The notes under the pieces were generated by a model that was given only the letters and a program-made list of their open reading frames with translations, searched no databases and was not told where the DNA came from. Shown here in pieces: positions 1-8,016 of a DNA stretch of 34,650 nucleotides (its first letter is position 1; each line of letters starts with the position of its first letter). The stretch spans positions 1 to 34,650 of the forward strand of contig CAWZYQ010000026.1 in the NCBI GenBank assembly GCA_963966275.1. The letters are read 5' to 3'. The stretch is from UBA10427 sp003500135 (GTDB taxonomy: Bacteria > Bacteroidota > Bacteroidia > Cytophagales > Cyclobacteriaceae). The translations under genes were made by a program, and so were the position numbers.

Positions 1-26
1 AAAACCACTGTCGTACCAAGCTGGAA

Positions 27-443
27 ATGGTGTGTACTTTACGAGGTGGTTACCTTGATTCCAATATATGTATTCATTTCTTCCGAGGGAAGTTTGGTAT
101 AATAGACTAATTAAAAGAAACAGGACTATCTAATTGTGCCATTTCGGAGATTACCCTTGCGGAGCTGGTTTATGGTGCTGAAAACAGTAAAAATCCCTCT
201 AGGAATCACGAAATAATCAACCAGTTTATTGACCAAATCACTATACTGCCCATATATGATTCGATTTTAAACTATGGAAAAGAAAAGGCCAGGTTAAGAA
301 AGATGGGAGAAATGCTTAGCGATTTTGACTTGTTGATTGGATGTACAGCAGTAGAAAAAGACTTAATTATGGTCACTGAAAATCTTAAGGATTTTGAACG
401 CATTTCCAATATCCAGATTAAGAATTGGGTTCAGAGGTCATGA
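27..443 (+). pseudogene. VapC-like PIN-domain toxin, broken by an internal stop
   Basis: One reading frame gives a nearly complete PIN-domain protein. An N-terminal YLDSNICIHFFRGKFG block (from base 51) corresponds to the usual LDTN start of VapC toxins. The middle block is CAISEITLAELVYGAENS, followed by SDFDLLIGCTA and VTENLKDFERI, so the conserved acidic positions are still visible. The frame is interrupted by TAA at 108-110, where related proteins carry an ordinary residue. The start is uncertain: ATG at 27 is in frame, but the usual short N-terminus is not clean. VapC proteins are Mg-dependent RNases, normally encoded just after a VapB antitoxin. Any antitoxin gene would lie outside the window. 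The gene is probably inactive; the alternative is a base-call error at 108. Confidence 0.75.
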
Positions 444-1023
444 AGTTCTCATCACGATCGAGAAGATAAACTTTAAATAAACCACCATCTCTCTGATCGT
501 ATCGTCCGTTGAAATCCTTAATCGAGGAGAGCGTCCACTTAATAACTCAATTTTCCGGGCCATTGAGCCCTACCCCTGAACCAATATCACGCCGTTGCAG
601 GGGTTGTCACCTGCAACATTTCAAGGTGGTCCCGCTCCTAAAGTCCCAGGTCTTTATTTTGCGTTCCTCAGAGTCCCCACCGTAAGACTCTGAGGGTGAG
701 AGAGGACTGCTGCCGCGTCAACTAAGTGGAATATTGTTGATGAATCGCAAGTTAAAAAACTCGCCGCATGATCACCACAAGTTGCGCTGCGCTAAACTTG
801 CGATATTGAGGGACTTCAGTTAAAGATGGAATTCAACCATTCATTGATAGATCAGGTTATTCGGCATGGTCACAGACCCTTGATTTCATCAGCGCTACGC
901 AGTGGCAGACTACAAAGGGTGATCGTCCTACGGTTTTTGGGGGGCCAAGGATATTTTTCTTTGCTGTTTGATTTTAAAATCAGGATAGGGATATTGAGCG
1001 CGCAATTAAAAATTTAAATAACC
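444..1023. other. Gene-free stretch with clustered hairpins
   Basis: No convincing gene is visible here. The stretch holds three perfect inverted repeats. GTTGCAGG (594-601) pairs with CCTGCAAC (610-617). CCTCAGAGTC (666-675) pairs with GACTCTGAGG (686-695). ATCGCAAGTT (744-753) pairs with AACTTGCGAT (795-804). No T-tract follows the stems, so these are not ordinary terminators. A 63-codon open frame at 826-1017 resembles no protein I know and was not accepted. Confidence 0.5.
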
Positions 1024-1494
1024 ATGGTACTCAATTCAAAAGTAATGCCCTTTATCTTTTTAACTTGTGGATTTTTGCTCATGCATTGCCAGCCGAAACA
1101 AGGCGCTGGCGTAGCAGATAAGGAAACAATCTCCGCGGTAAGCGCCGCGCGTGCCAGGGCTTTTAATGAAGGCAATGCAGCAGGTATTGCAATACACTTC
1201 ACCGATAGCGCCCGTCTGATGCCTCCGGGCAGCCCAACCTTAATAGGTAAAGATGAGGTACAGAAGTATTACCAATCCATTTTTGACCAGTATATAACCG
1301 AACTGGAAAGCGGGTACCTCGAGATGGAAGTCAGTGGCGATATGGCCTATGGTCGCGGCCTGGCTAAAGTCACTTTGTATGATAAATCCACCGGCGATAC
1401 CACCTATGCCGAGTCGGAATACATCAATATCCTGAAACGACAATCAGATGGCGCCTGGAAAACGACCCACGACATCTGGAACAGTTCAGAATGA
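1024..1494 (+). CDS. Small lipoprotein with SnoaL/DUF4440-like (NTF2-fold) domain
   Basis: The product has 156 residues. The N-terminus (residues 1-22) is a lipoprotein signal with lipobox LLMHC, so the mature protein would be anchored through Cys22. Residues about 33-155 follow the DUF4440/SnoaL-like pattern: an N-terminal helix with ARARAFNEGNAAGIAIHFTDSARLMPPG, then GKDEVQKYYQSIF, then strands ending in GAWKTTHDIWN. These NTF2-fold proteins bind small ligands or act as isomerases, but for secreted bacterial members the substrate is usually unknown. An internal ATG at 1048 is a possible alternative start that keeps the signal peptide. The stop overlaps the start of the next small gene in an ATGA arrangement, which suggests translational coupling. 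Confidence 0.75.
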   Translation: MVLNSKVMPFIFLTCGFLLMHCQPKQGAGVADKETISAVSAARARAFNEGNAAGIAIHFTDSARLMPPGSPTLIGKDEVQKYYQSIFDQYITELESGYLEMEVSGDMAYGRGLAKVTLYDKSTGDTTYAESEYINILKRQSDGAWKTTHDIWNSSE

Positions 1495-1664
1495 CTATTC
1501 CTCCCACCGTAAACGTGGGCAACAAGGCCGCCCTGCACCAGGCCATCGACGCCGCCAACGAGCTGCTGAGGCAAAAGCTGGACAACAGCATGCTGCGCTT
1601 TGGTCTGCAGGCCCCGATATTCCTCCAGCAGTACGAAATGGCGTACACCATTTTAGAAAAGTAA
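1491..1664 (+). CDS. Small hypothetical protein, 57 aa
   Basis: A 57-codon frame starts at the ATG overlapping the upstream stop (ATGA at 1491-1494) and ends with TAA at 1662-1664. The protein begins MTIPPTVNVGNKAALHQAID and ends QQYEMAYTILEK. It has no signal peptide or membrane segment and looks mostly helical. Codon use is GC-rich at third positions, unlike random AT-rich frames nearby, and the overlap with the upstream lipoprotein gene supports real translation. I do not recognise the family. It may have arrived separately from its neighbours, since the local GC is higher than in the flanking intergenic DNA. Confidence 0.5.
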   Translation: MTIPPTVNVGNKAALHQAIDAANELLRQKLDNSMLRFGLQAPIFLQQYEMAYTILEK

Positions 1665-1965
1665 GCCGGCCAATGCCCCTGGCGGGAAAGTAGCCGGCAA
1701 CCGTGCAACAAAACATTTTGCGGTGAGGCCAATAGCCGAAATCCGGCGCCAAATGGCCGGGCTTTTTATTGCTGGTCCGGACCAAAAAATGGTTTATTTT
1801 ATTGGTCTGGGTTTTGTTTTGGGTAGGCTACTGGTTTTAGTGTAAGGGGGTAGAGGGGGTTACGTTTTAACGTGGCTATTTCTCTTTTCGCCTTTAGGCA
1901 AGTTTCTACAAATAGCATATTTGCATATTCACTGGCCAAACTGCAAACCAAGGTTGTAAAAGAGC
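1665..1965. other. Intergenic stretch between the 57-aa gene and vsr
   Basis: No gene is visible. It contains a 12-bp perfect palindrome TGGTCCGGACCA (1773-1784) and a purine-rich stretch with two G5 runs near 1845-1860. No clear terminator for either convergent gene was found. Confidence 0.4.
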
Positions 1966-2433
1966 TTAGCGAGTCTGAATATAATTAACTACTTGACTAA
2001 CACAACAGTCGAGGCTATTCCTAACTTCCTGCTCCCAGAAACGGAAAACTTTGAAACCCATAGCTTCTAACTTTGAATTGTTTTCAGAATCCCTTTGCAT
2101 ATTCCTTTCAATTTTTGGAATCCAGAAATCACGGTTAGATTTTATTCTTGCTTTCTTTTCAGTCCAATTGAACCCATGCCAGAACTCCCCATCAATAAAA
2201 ACAACGAATTTCTTTGAGACATTGGCTATATCGGGTTTTCCAGGTAATTTCTTAACATTTACTCTGTATCGAACGCCATTCCCATATAATGCTTTCCTAA
2301 ACATTAATTCAGGCTTAGTGTTTTTTCCTCGAATTTTGGACATGTGTTTGCTTCTTTCCTGTGTGGTATAAAAACCTTTGTTTTCCTCAAATCGGGGCAC
2401 TTTTATCGGTTGTTCATTATAAGCTTTTGGCAT
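1966..2433 (-). CDS. vsr: Very short patch repair endonuclease (Vsr)
   Basis: The product has 155 residues, close to the usual Vsr length. It shows the family blocks in order: RSKHMSKIRGKNTKPELMFRK (residues about 28-48), YRVNVKKLPGKPDIA, then FVVFIDGEFWHGF with the conserved WHG, then KIERNMQRDSE and GFKVFRFWEQEV near the C-terminus. Vsr nicks next to T:G mismatches created by deamination of 5-methylcytosine, protecting the target sites of the partner methyltransferase. It sits divergent from a cytosine methyltransferase gene, the normal pairing. This copy looks intact although its partners are broken, so it currently has no visible job in this window. The leading ~25 residues are more variable, and a later start is possible. 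Confidence 0.88.
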   Translation of the reverse strand: MPKAYNEQPIKVPRFEENKGFYTTQERSKHMSKIRGKNTKPELMFRKALYGNGVRYRVNVKKLPGKPDIANVSKKFVVFIDGEFWHGFNWTEKKARIKSNRDFWIPKIERNMQRDSENNSKLEAMGFKVFRFWEQEVRNSLDCCVSQVVNYIQTR

Positions 2434-2522
2434 TACAGATTTAATTCAATGCTTTTATTGTATTAGCTATTTTAATTTATATTTGTAACCATGTATAAGG
2501 GTTAATAAGTTGGTTATTTACC
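2434..2522. promoter_or_regulatory. Divergent intergenic region between vsr and the methyltransferase
   Basis: This 89-bp AT-rich gap must hold the start signals for both divergent genes. No specific promoter box could be assigned with confidence. Confidence 0.35.
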
Positions 2523-3885
2523 ATGAAAGATTATTATTCATTGTCCGAAGTTGCGGATTTACTGGGAAAAAGCAAAGAAACTTTAAGAAGATGGGACAAT
2601 AATGGGAAACTAACAGCAGTTCGAGAACCTATGAGTAACTAAAGGGTATATCGTAAAGAGCAGCTTAAAATTTTTGATGAACAGGATTTCCTGTTTAACC
2701 CAAACGAAAATGGTAATAAGGTAGCGCCAAATTATAATTATACTGTTTTAGAACTTTTTGCTGGTGCCGGGGGGCTCGCCATAGGACTAGAAAAAGCTGG
2801 CCTTAAATGTATTGCTTTAAATGAAATCGATCATTGGGCATCCGAAACAATAAGGTTAAACCGACCTCAATGGAATGTAATGGAGGGAGAGGTTAGAAAT
2901 TTTTCATTTAGCCATCTTGAAAAGCAAATTGATGTTGTCACTGGTGGATTTCCTTGTCAAGCATTTAGTTATGCTTGAAAAAAGGTGGGTCTTAACAATG
3001 CTAGAGGAACACTGTTCTATGAGTTTGCCAGGGTAGTTGATGAAACTAAACCACTTATCTGTATTGGTGAAAATGTAAAAGGGCCACTCAACCATGATGA
3101 AGGCAGAACATTAGAAGGCATGAGATCCATCTTGGATGAAATTGGTTACAAACCCATTGATCCAAGGATTTTAAAAGCGATTTTTTACAATGTCACACAA
3201 AAAAGGGAAAGGCTTATTTTAGTTGGCATTCGAAAGGATATCGAAATTGACTTTAGCTATCCAAAACCCTACAAAAAGATATACACCTTGAAGGATGCAC
3301 TAAAAGCGGGGGAACTATTTCCAACTGATGTTCCTGGATTTGATGGGGGGTTATACCCAAAAAAGAAACGAGAAATTTTAGACACGGCGCCTCCTGGTGG
3401 GTATTGGAGAGATTTTCCATTGAATCTTCAAAATGAATTCATACAAAAAAAGTTTCTATTTAGGTGGTGGAAAGACAGGAATGGCCAGGAGAATGAGCTG
3501 GGAAGAACCAAGCTTAACATTAACATGCAGCCCAGCTCAAAATCAGACTGAAAGATGCCATCCTGATGAAACTAGACCTTTTAAAGTCCGTGAGTACGCA
3601 AGGATTCAAACATTCCCCGATGATTGGAAATTTGCTGGATCGGTTTCTAACCAATACAAGCAGATTGGCAATGCTGTGCCAGTGAAACTGGCTAAGGAAG
3701 TTGGGTATTCCATTGTGAGATTTCTAAATGAAGCTTATAATTCTTATGGACTTCAAGAAAAGGTAGTGAATATTAATCAATCAAAACTGGAATTCACCCA
3801 ATTAGAATTTTTTGAATTCCTTTATAAAAATGCTAGTTTCAGGTTAAAAATGAAAAATGGCGTATTTGGATTTTATATCCGATAA
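2523..3885 (+). pseudogene. Type II DNA cytosine-5 methyltransferase with MerR-like HTH, broken
   Basis: The frame from ATG 2523 begins with a MerR/excisionase-type helix-turn-helix (YYSLSEVADLLGKSKETLRR), then a C5 methyltransferase. Motifs seen are LELFAGAGGLAIGLE (SAM binding), GGFPCQAFS (catalytic Cys), ENVKG, RERLILVGIR and QIGNAVP. Three lesions break it: TAA at 2640-2642 in the linker after the HTH, TGA at 2976-2978 just after GGFPCQAFSYA where relatives have Gly, and a +1 frameshift at the seven-A run 3445-3451. Downstream of the shift the frame resumes as SFYLGGGKTGMARRMSWEEP and runs to 3885, overlapping the restriction gene start. Such methyltransferases with an HTH can self-regulate R-M expression. 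The recognition sequence is probably of the Sau96I/Eco47II kind, judged from the neighbouring nuclease. Confidence 0.85.
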
Positions 3886-4551
3886 GGATTTACTTAGTTC
3901 TGTTCGACATGTATTGCAGTTAGCTAGAGAAGCCCAACAAAAAGCTGAGAAAGAATTTCACAAAAATGTTATTGATCCTTTTTCAGCTATGTTCGAAATT
4001 TCTGGCTTCCAAATAGATTATACCAAATGGCTGATAAGTGAAAAATCTCGTAAATCGCAAAAGACACTTCAAAATCACATTGGTGATTTTCACCAGATCA
4101 TTCTTGGAAATGTAGAAGGATGGGAAAACCTAAAAGTAGGTGAACAGGTTGACGTCATTTGTAGCAAGAAAAAATATTAGTAGAAGTAAAAAACCAACAT
4201 AATACGGTCAAAAAAGATACACTGGGTTCTCTCTATGAAGAATTTGAACATATCGTAATGCCCAAGGCGAGCACGTTCAAAGGTTTTACAATTTACTATG
4301 TTACCATAATCCCTGAAAAACCACTGCAGTTTAATAAACCATTCACACCGTAAAATAAAAGAACGGGAACACGTTGTGCTAAAAATGAATTGATCAGAGG
4401 GATTGATGGTGCAAGTTTTTATGAGTTAGTTACCGGAAAAAAAGGCTCATTGAAAGAACTTTATAGCTGCATCCCAACAAACAATAATGATCAATTCAAA
4501 TTAGAGGTTTCCAAAGACGATCAATTAAAGTTGAAAAACTATTTGAGTTAG
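3857..4551 (+). pseudogene. Eco47II/Sau96I-like type II restriction endonuclease, broken
   Basis: The frame starts with MAYLDFISDKDLLSSVRHVL, then FHKNVIDPFSAMFEI and KTLQNHIGDFHQIILGN, which I recognise as the Eco47II family of type II endonucleases (GGNCC/GGWCC class). At the A-run 4169-4174 one base appears to be missing, giving an early stop at 4178-4180. In the corrected frame the protein continues ILVEVKNQHNTVKKD, the expected catalytic E-x-K strand, and FKGFTIYYVTIIPEKPLQF. A second lesion, TAA at 4351-4353, interrupts it before the end at 4549-4551. The gene overlaps the methyltransferase by 29 bases, a typical R-M arrangement. With at least two lesions it should be inactive. Confidence 0.8.
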
Positions 4552-5178
4552 CCTATGGGTATTAGTTACACGCTTTGTCAGGTTACACGAGATAACCTAA
4601 AGCCGGAATACCAAAGAGTATGGCTGATTTTACCGTTCTGGGTGTGACTTTCAACAACCCTCTACCTATCCAAAATAATATTTACCAGCATTTTAAATGC
4701 GGGTCAAATCCGATTAAATTCAATTGATGTTGTTTTCAATTGATATTACATTCCAGTACGGTCAGCAAAAGCCATTGTGAGGCCTAAGCAGCATTGCGTG
4801 TAATTGTTGTGCAATAAATGCCATTTGTGAAATCGATTTGATATGAAAGTGTAGGTACAATCCACACCTCGGTATGGGCTAATATTTATTACGTATTCAA
4901 CCGCAATTAAATGAGTAACTGGTCAATAATCAGTAATTTTGAAAATCGTCATCTGATGATGTTTCAATCACAGTCCGACATTTATAGTCGGACCTGACGG
5001 CGTAAAATCAAGAACTTGGACAAGTTGAATATTATGAGCATGGTGATTTTTCCTTTGACGGCACATCGGAAATATCACCATATATACATATTGACGATAA
5101 TTAAAGAAAAGACCTTAGTACTCGGGAGCTATATGGATAACACAAATCCCTGGCTAACATTTAGTTATCTAATCCATG
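4552..5178. other. Intergenic stretch with degenerate repeat modules
   Basis: No gene is accepted here. The stretch contains copy 1 of the dispersed repeat family described separately. A 61-codon open frame at 5016-5201 has no recognisable features. Confidence 0.5.
4685..4855 (+). repeat. Dispersed non-coding repeat, copy 1 (modules C' and A)
   Basis: Bases 4685-4761 (from CCAGCATTTTAAATGCGGG to CCAGTACGG) match 14292-14357. Bases 4817-4855 (from AATGCCATTTGTGAAATCG) match 12865-12890 exactly over 26 bases, and match 14217-14254 more loosely. The module order differs from the other copies: C' comes before A here and after A in copies 2 and 3. No coding capacity is apparent. Confidence 0.7.
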
Positions 5179-6798
5179 TTAATTCATTTCCGACTTTTTA
5201 AAAATCACACTCGTTGGATTTTCAAAAAGATCCTTTCCTTCAAAAAGCACATCAAAATCACCCCTTTCCAATTCATTCAATTTCTCTCTTGTGGAAAGAA
5301 TAATGGTCCCAGGATGTTCTTCGATATAACGTAATAAATTTTGTTCATTTCCAATAACATCTATGTTTCTTTGTAGCGCAAAATTATATGCCGGATTATA
5401 TCTTTGATAAGCTACTATCAAGTCACTATCTTGCCATATTTCTTTCGACCTGTTTACCGGATTTAATTCAACTATCGCTGGAAGCGCGATTATATGAAAG
5501 TAAAATACGGCAATAATTGACGAGCCTGCATAGGCAATTATGACTTTTTTTAAATTACCCTTGTTCATAAAATATATGGCCAGAAGAGCTCCAACAGGTA
5601 AAATGCCAAAAGGAAAAGCTAAATATGCTACGTCCTGAAAGAGTTGTTCGTTTTTAAACGCTATAAAGATCCCAATCGGAATAGCTATTGATAATATTAA
5701 AACCAAAATTCCACCAATCCACATTAAATCCTTTGGCATATATGTCTTTTTCGCGTACGAATCCTGTAAATTTTTATTGAGTATTCTATCGATGTAACTC
5801 CCAATGATGATTGCAAAAAATGGTAACGAAGGGGTAATGTATCCCGGTAACTTCGTTCTGGAAATGGAAAAGAATGAAACAATAGTTAGTCCAATAATCA
5901 ACATGAAAAAACCAGTTTGATCTTTTTGTCGATTTATCCAAACATTTCGGACGGCATGAAAAATAAAAGCCGAAAATGGCAATAAACCAGTTAGAACAAA
6001 AATGAACATGATTACAAAAGGGCCGCCGTGTCCTTCTTTTTCAGATAAAAACCTATTGAAATTGTGTTCCAAGAAAAATCCTTCAGTCCACACGCCATTT
6101 GAGGCAAAATGTACCATAATATACCAGGGAATTACGATTATTAATACGATTAAACTGCCAAACCCCACTCTGTGGGCATTCTGAGAAACCCAACGAATTT
6201 TTTTAGTAAAAATCAGGTATAAAAAAGTTGCAATTGCCGGAAGTACAATCGAAACTGGCCCTTTGCTAAGTGTACCAAAACCAATGGCTGCAAACGCTAT
6301 CCAAAGCCATTTAGTTTCTTTCTTTTTGTCATAGATAATGATTCCCGAAAATGCCAAAAGCATAAAAAATATTAAATATGGGTCAGGGGCCGCCCATTGA
6401 AATTGGAATGTTATATGGATGGATGAAATAAAGACAAGAAGGGACAACAAGGCTACACGTTTGTTGTAAATTTTACAAGATAGATAATACACCAGCATAC
6501 TTGATAAAAATCCGAATAAGGCTGAGAAAAAACGTGCTGCGAAAGGACTATAACCAAATACATAGTACGATATAATCATGAAATAATAGTGCAAAGGAGG
6601 TTTGTCAGTCCTTATTTCGCCATTAAATGTAGGAACTATCCAACTCTTATTCATCAGCATTTCCTGTGCGCAAGCAGCATTTTTCGCTTCATCGAGAAAG
6701 AAAATATCATATAGTCCGATACCCGAAAAGAACAGGGCAAAGGATAATACAAAAATCAATATTAAAAGTTTGCCATCGGAAAATTTCATAGTGCTCAA
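5179..6798 (-). CDS. GT39/ArnT-like membrane glycosyltransferase
   Basis: The 539-residue membrane protein starts with a transmembrane helix (residues about 11-30). The signature follows: an acidic pair FFLDEAKNA (Asp36-Glu37) in the first periplasmic loop, then TDKPPLHYYFM (65-74). This pattern is typical of polyprenyl-phosphate-sugar glycosyltransferases of the PMT/ArnT type (GT-C fold). About ten further hydrophobic segments follow, with a soluble C-terminal region from about residue 455. Such enzymes move a sugar from an undecaprenyl-phosphate carrier to lipid A, protein or another acceptor on the periplasmic side; the acceptor here cannot be inferred. Met1 and Met4 are equally possible starts. 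The gene stands alone between degraded DNA on both sides. Confidence 0.85.
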   Translation of the reverse strand: MSTMKFSDGKLLILIFVLSFALFFSGIGLYDIFFLDEAKNAACAQEMLMNKSWIVPTFNGEIRTDKPPLHYYFMIISYYVFGYSPFAARFFSALFGFLSSMLVYYLSCKIYNKRVALLSLLVFISSIHITFQFQWAAPDPYLIFFMLLAFSGIIIYDKKKETKWLWIAFAAIGFGTLSKGPVSIVLPAIATFLYLIFTKKIRWVSQNAHRVGFGSLIVLIIVIPWYIMVHFASNGVWTEGFFLEHNFNRFLSEKEGHGGPFVIMFIFVLTGLLPFSAFIFHAVRNVWINRQKDQTGFFMLIIGLTIVSFFSISRTKLPGYITPSLPFFAIIIGSYIDRILNKNLQDSYAKKTYMPKDLMWIGGILVLILSIAIPIGIFIAFKNEQLFQDVAYLAFPFGILPVGALLAIYFMNKGNLKKVIIAYAGSSIIAVFYFHIIALPAIVELNPVNRSKEIWQDSDLIVAYQRYNPAYNFALQRNIDVIGNEQNLLRYIEEHPGTIILSTREKLNELERGDFDVLFEGKDLFENPTSVIFKKSEMN

Positions 6799-7344
6799 TT
6801 ATAACAAAATCAAATTAATTGCGTTTCTATCTTTCGTTATATGTTTGATTTATAACCATGTTGCAAGTTGCATGTTTCGAAAAATACTGATCGCTTTGTT
6901 GCAGCCTTGTTTAACAAGCATAAGGAGATTGTTATACTGCCAGTAAAAATAATCGTCTCTAAGCTCTGCTTTACAAAGTTATGATTTTCTTTGTATTACA
7001 AACTTTAAATTCATTTTTTTAGATTTTGATTGGCCTTGGAATCACTTAATGGAAATGGTTTTCATATCTTTAGGGTACCGCAAAAGCTGATAAAAACCAA
7101 TCTTCTGGCTTTTCCAACATTCATTAATGGGGCCTTTTGCCTTTGGGCTGTCTTTAGTGGCAATCAAAACAGCCCGACCATAAAAAACAATATCCTATGA
7201 TGATCCCCACCTTTTATTTTCTTAGCTGATAGTCAGATATTCCCCATTCATTCCTGGATTCATTAAAGGTTCGCCCTGTCGAGGATCTTTGAATTGAATA
7301 ACATCGTTCTAGAGGTTATTATATAGGTTCATAGCTACAAATAG
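6799..7344. other. Gene-free stretch upstream of the transposase remnant
   Basis: No gene is visible. GGGCTGT and ACAGCCC near 7146-7175 form a 7-bp inverted repeat. The phrase GGGTACCGCAAAAGCTGAT near 7072-7091 could be an old insertion-sequence end, but no matching right end was found. Confidence 0.35.
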
Positions 7345-7707
7345 CTAGTCACTGCTTCCAAGGGACGACGAAAGACCGCAAAGGTATATCATGTGCAAAA
7401 TGTGAAAAATATGGACAATCGACTTAGGAACTTCATGCGACAGTTCAATGGGGTGGCAACCAAATACCTGCAGAACTACCTGAACTGGGCCCTGGTCCTG
7501 GAGAAAATAAAGCACAGCACTTAACGTATGGCGGCCATAATGGCCATTCCACTGGCATCGAACACTTCATGGCCCGAGTATAAACATCAGCTTTTTAATA
7601 TTCTTATTAGAACAAAACTTAAGTATTCAGATAAAGAACTTCGTAGATTATATGATAAGCACATTTGCTCAAGTGCATCGGTCACGTCTGGTGGATGGAA
7701 AAGCTAA
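7345..7707 (+). pseudogene. Transposase C-terminal remnant (IS1595-like)
   Basis: Reading from 7345 gives LVTASKGRRKTAKVYHVQNV followed by MDNRLRNFMRQFNGVATKYL and QNYLNWALVLEKIKHST, ending at TAA 7522-7524. The same frame then continues with RMAAIMAIPLASNTSWPEYK to a stop at 7705-7707, so the TAA is probably a nonsense mutation inside a longer C-terminus. The FNGVATKYLQNYLNW block matches what I recall of Bacteroidota IS1595-type transposases. That family assignment is from memory and less certain than the statement that this is transposase. The catalytic N-terminal part is missing, so the element is dead. Confidence 0.7.
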
Positions 7708-8016
7708 CAGCCACTAATGAAGGATTATAAGATAAAACAGAAAGAGTGTAAGGGAGGGTTAAACTTCATGGTGCTGAACACCATGGTTCATCAGATAAAA
7801 TCTTAATAAGATAAATATCGACCTTAAAAAGATTAATTGCCCAACAGCCAAAATCTTGCTTCCAGGTCGTAGGGGATTACTTCAAAATTTAAATCCGATC
7901 CTCGTTTCATCGATATTCCGCATAATGTGAGCAGGGTATATTGTTGCAAATGCTACAAAATGTTCTCTTTAGTTCAAAAGAGGTGTTAATAAGACCTCAT
8001 AAGATAAAAGCCAAAT
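7708..8016. other. Gene-free stretch downstream of the transposase remnant
   Basis: No gene is visible. A short hairpin CATGGTG/CACCATG lies near 7769-7787. No clear terminator for the convergent regulator gene was identified. Confidence 0.35.

Noticed and set aside
826..1017. 63-codon open frame after the hairpin cluster
   Set aside because: No recognisable motif, no signal sequence, composition like intergenic DNA, and the stretch upstream is hairpin-rich.
27..4551. Stop-codon reassignment to explain the in-frame stops
   Set aside because: Both TAA and TGA would need reassignment, and intact genes in the window terminate at these codons.
5016..5201. 61-codon frame before the glycosyltransferase
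   Set aside because: No known motif, and its end overlaps the 3' end of the convergent membrane protein gene.
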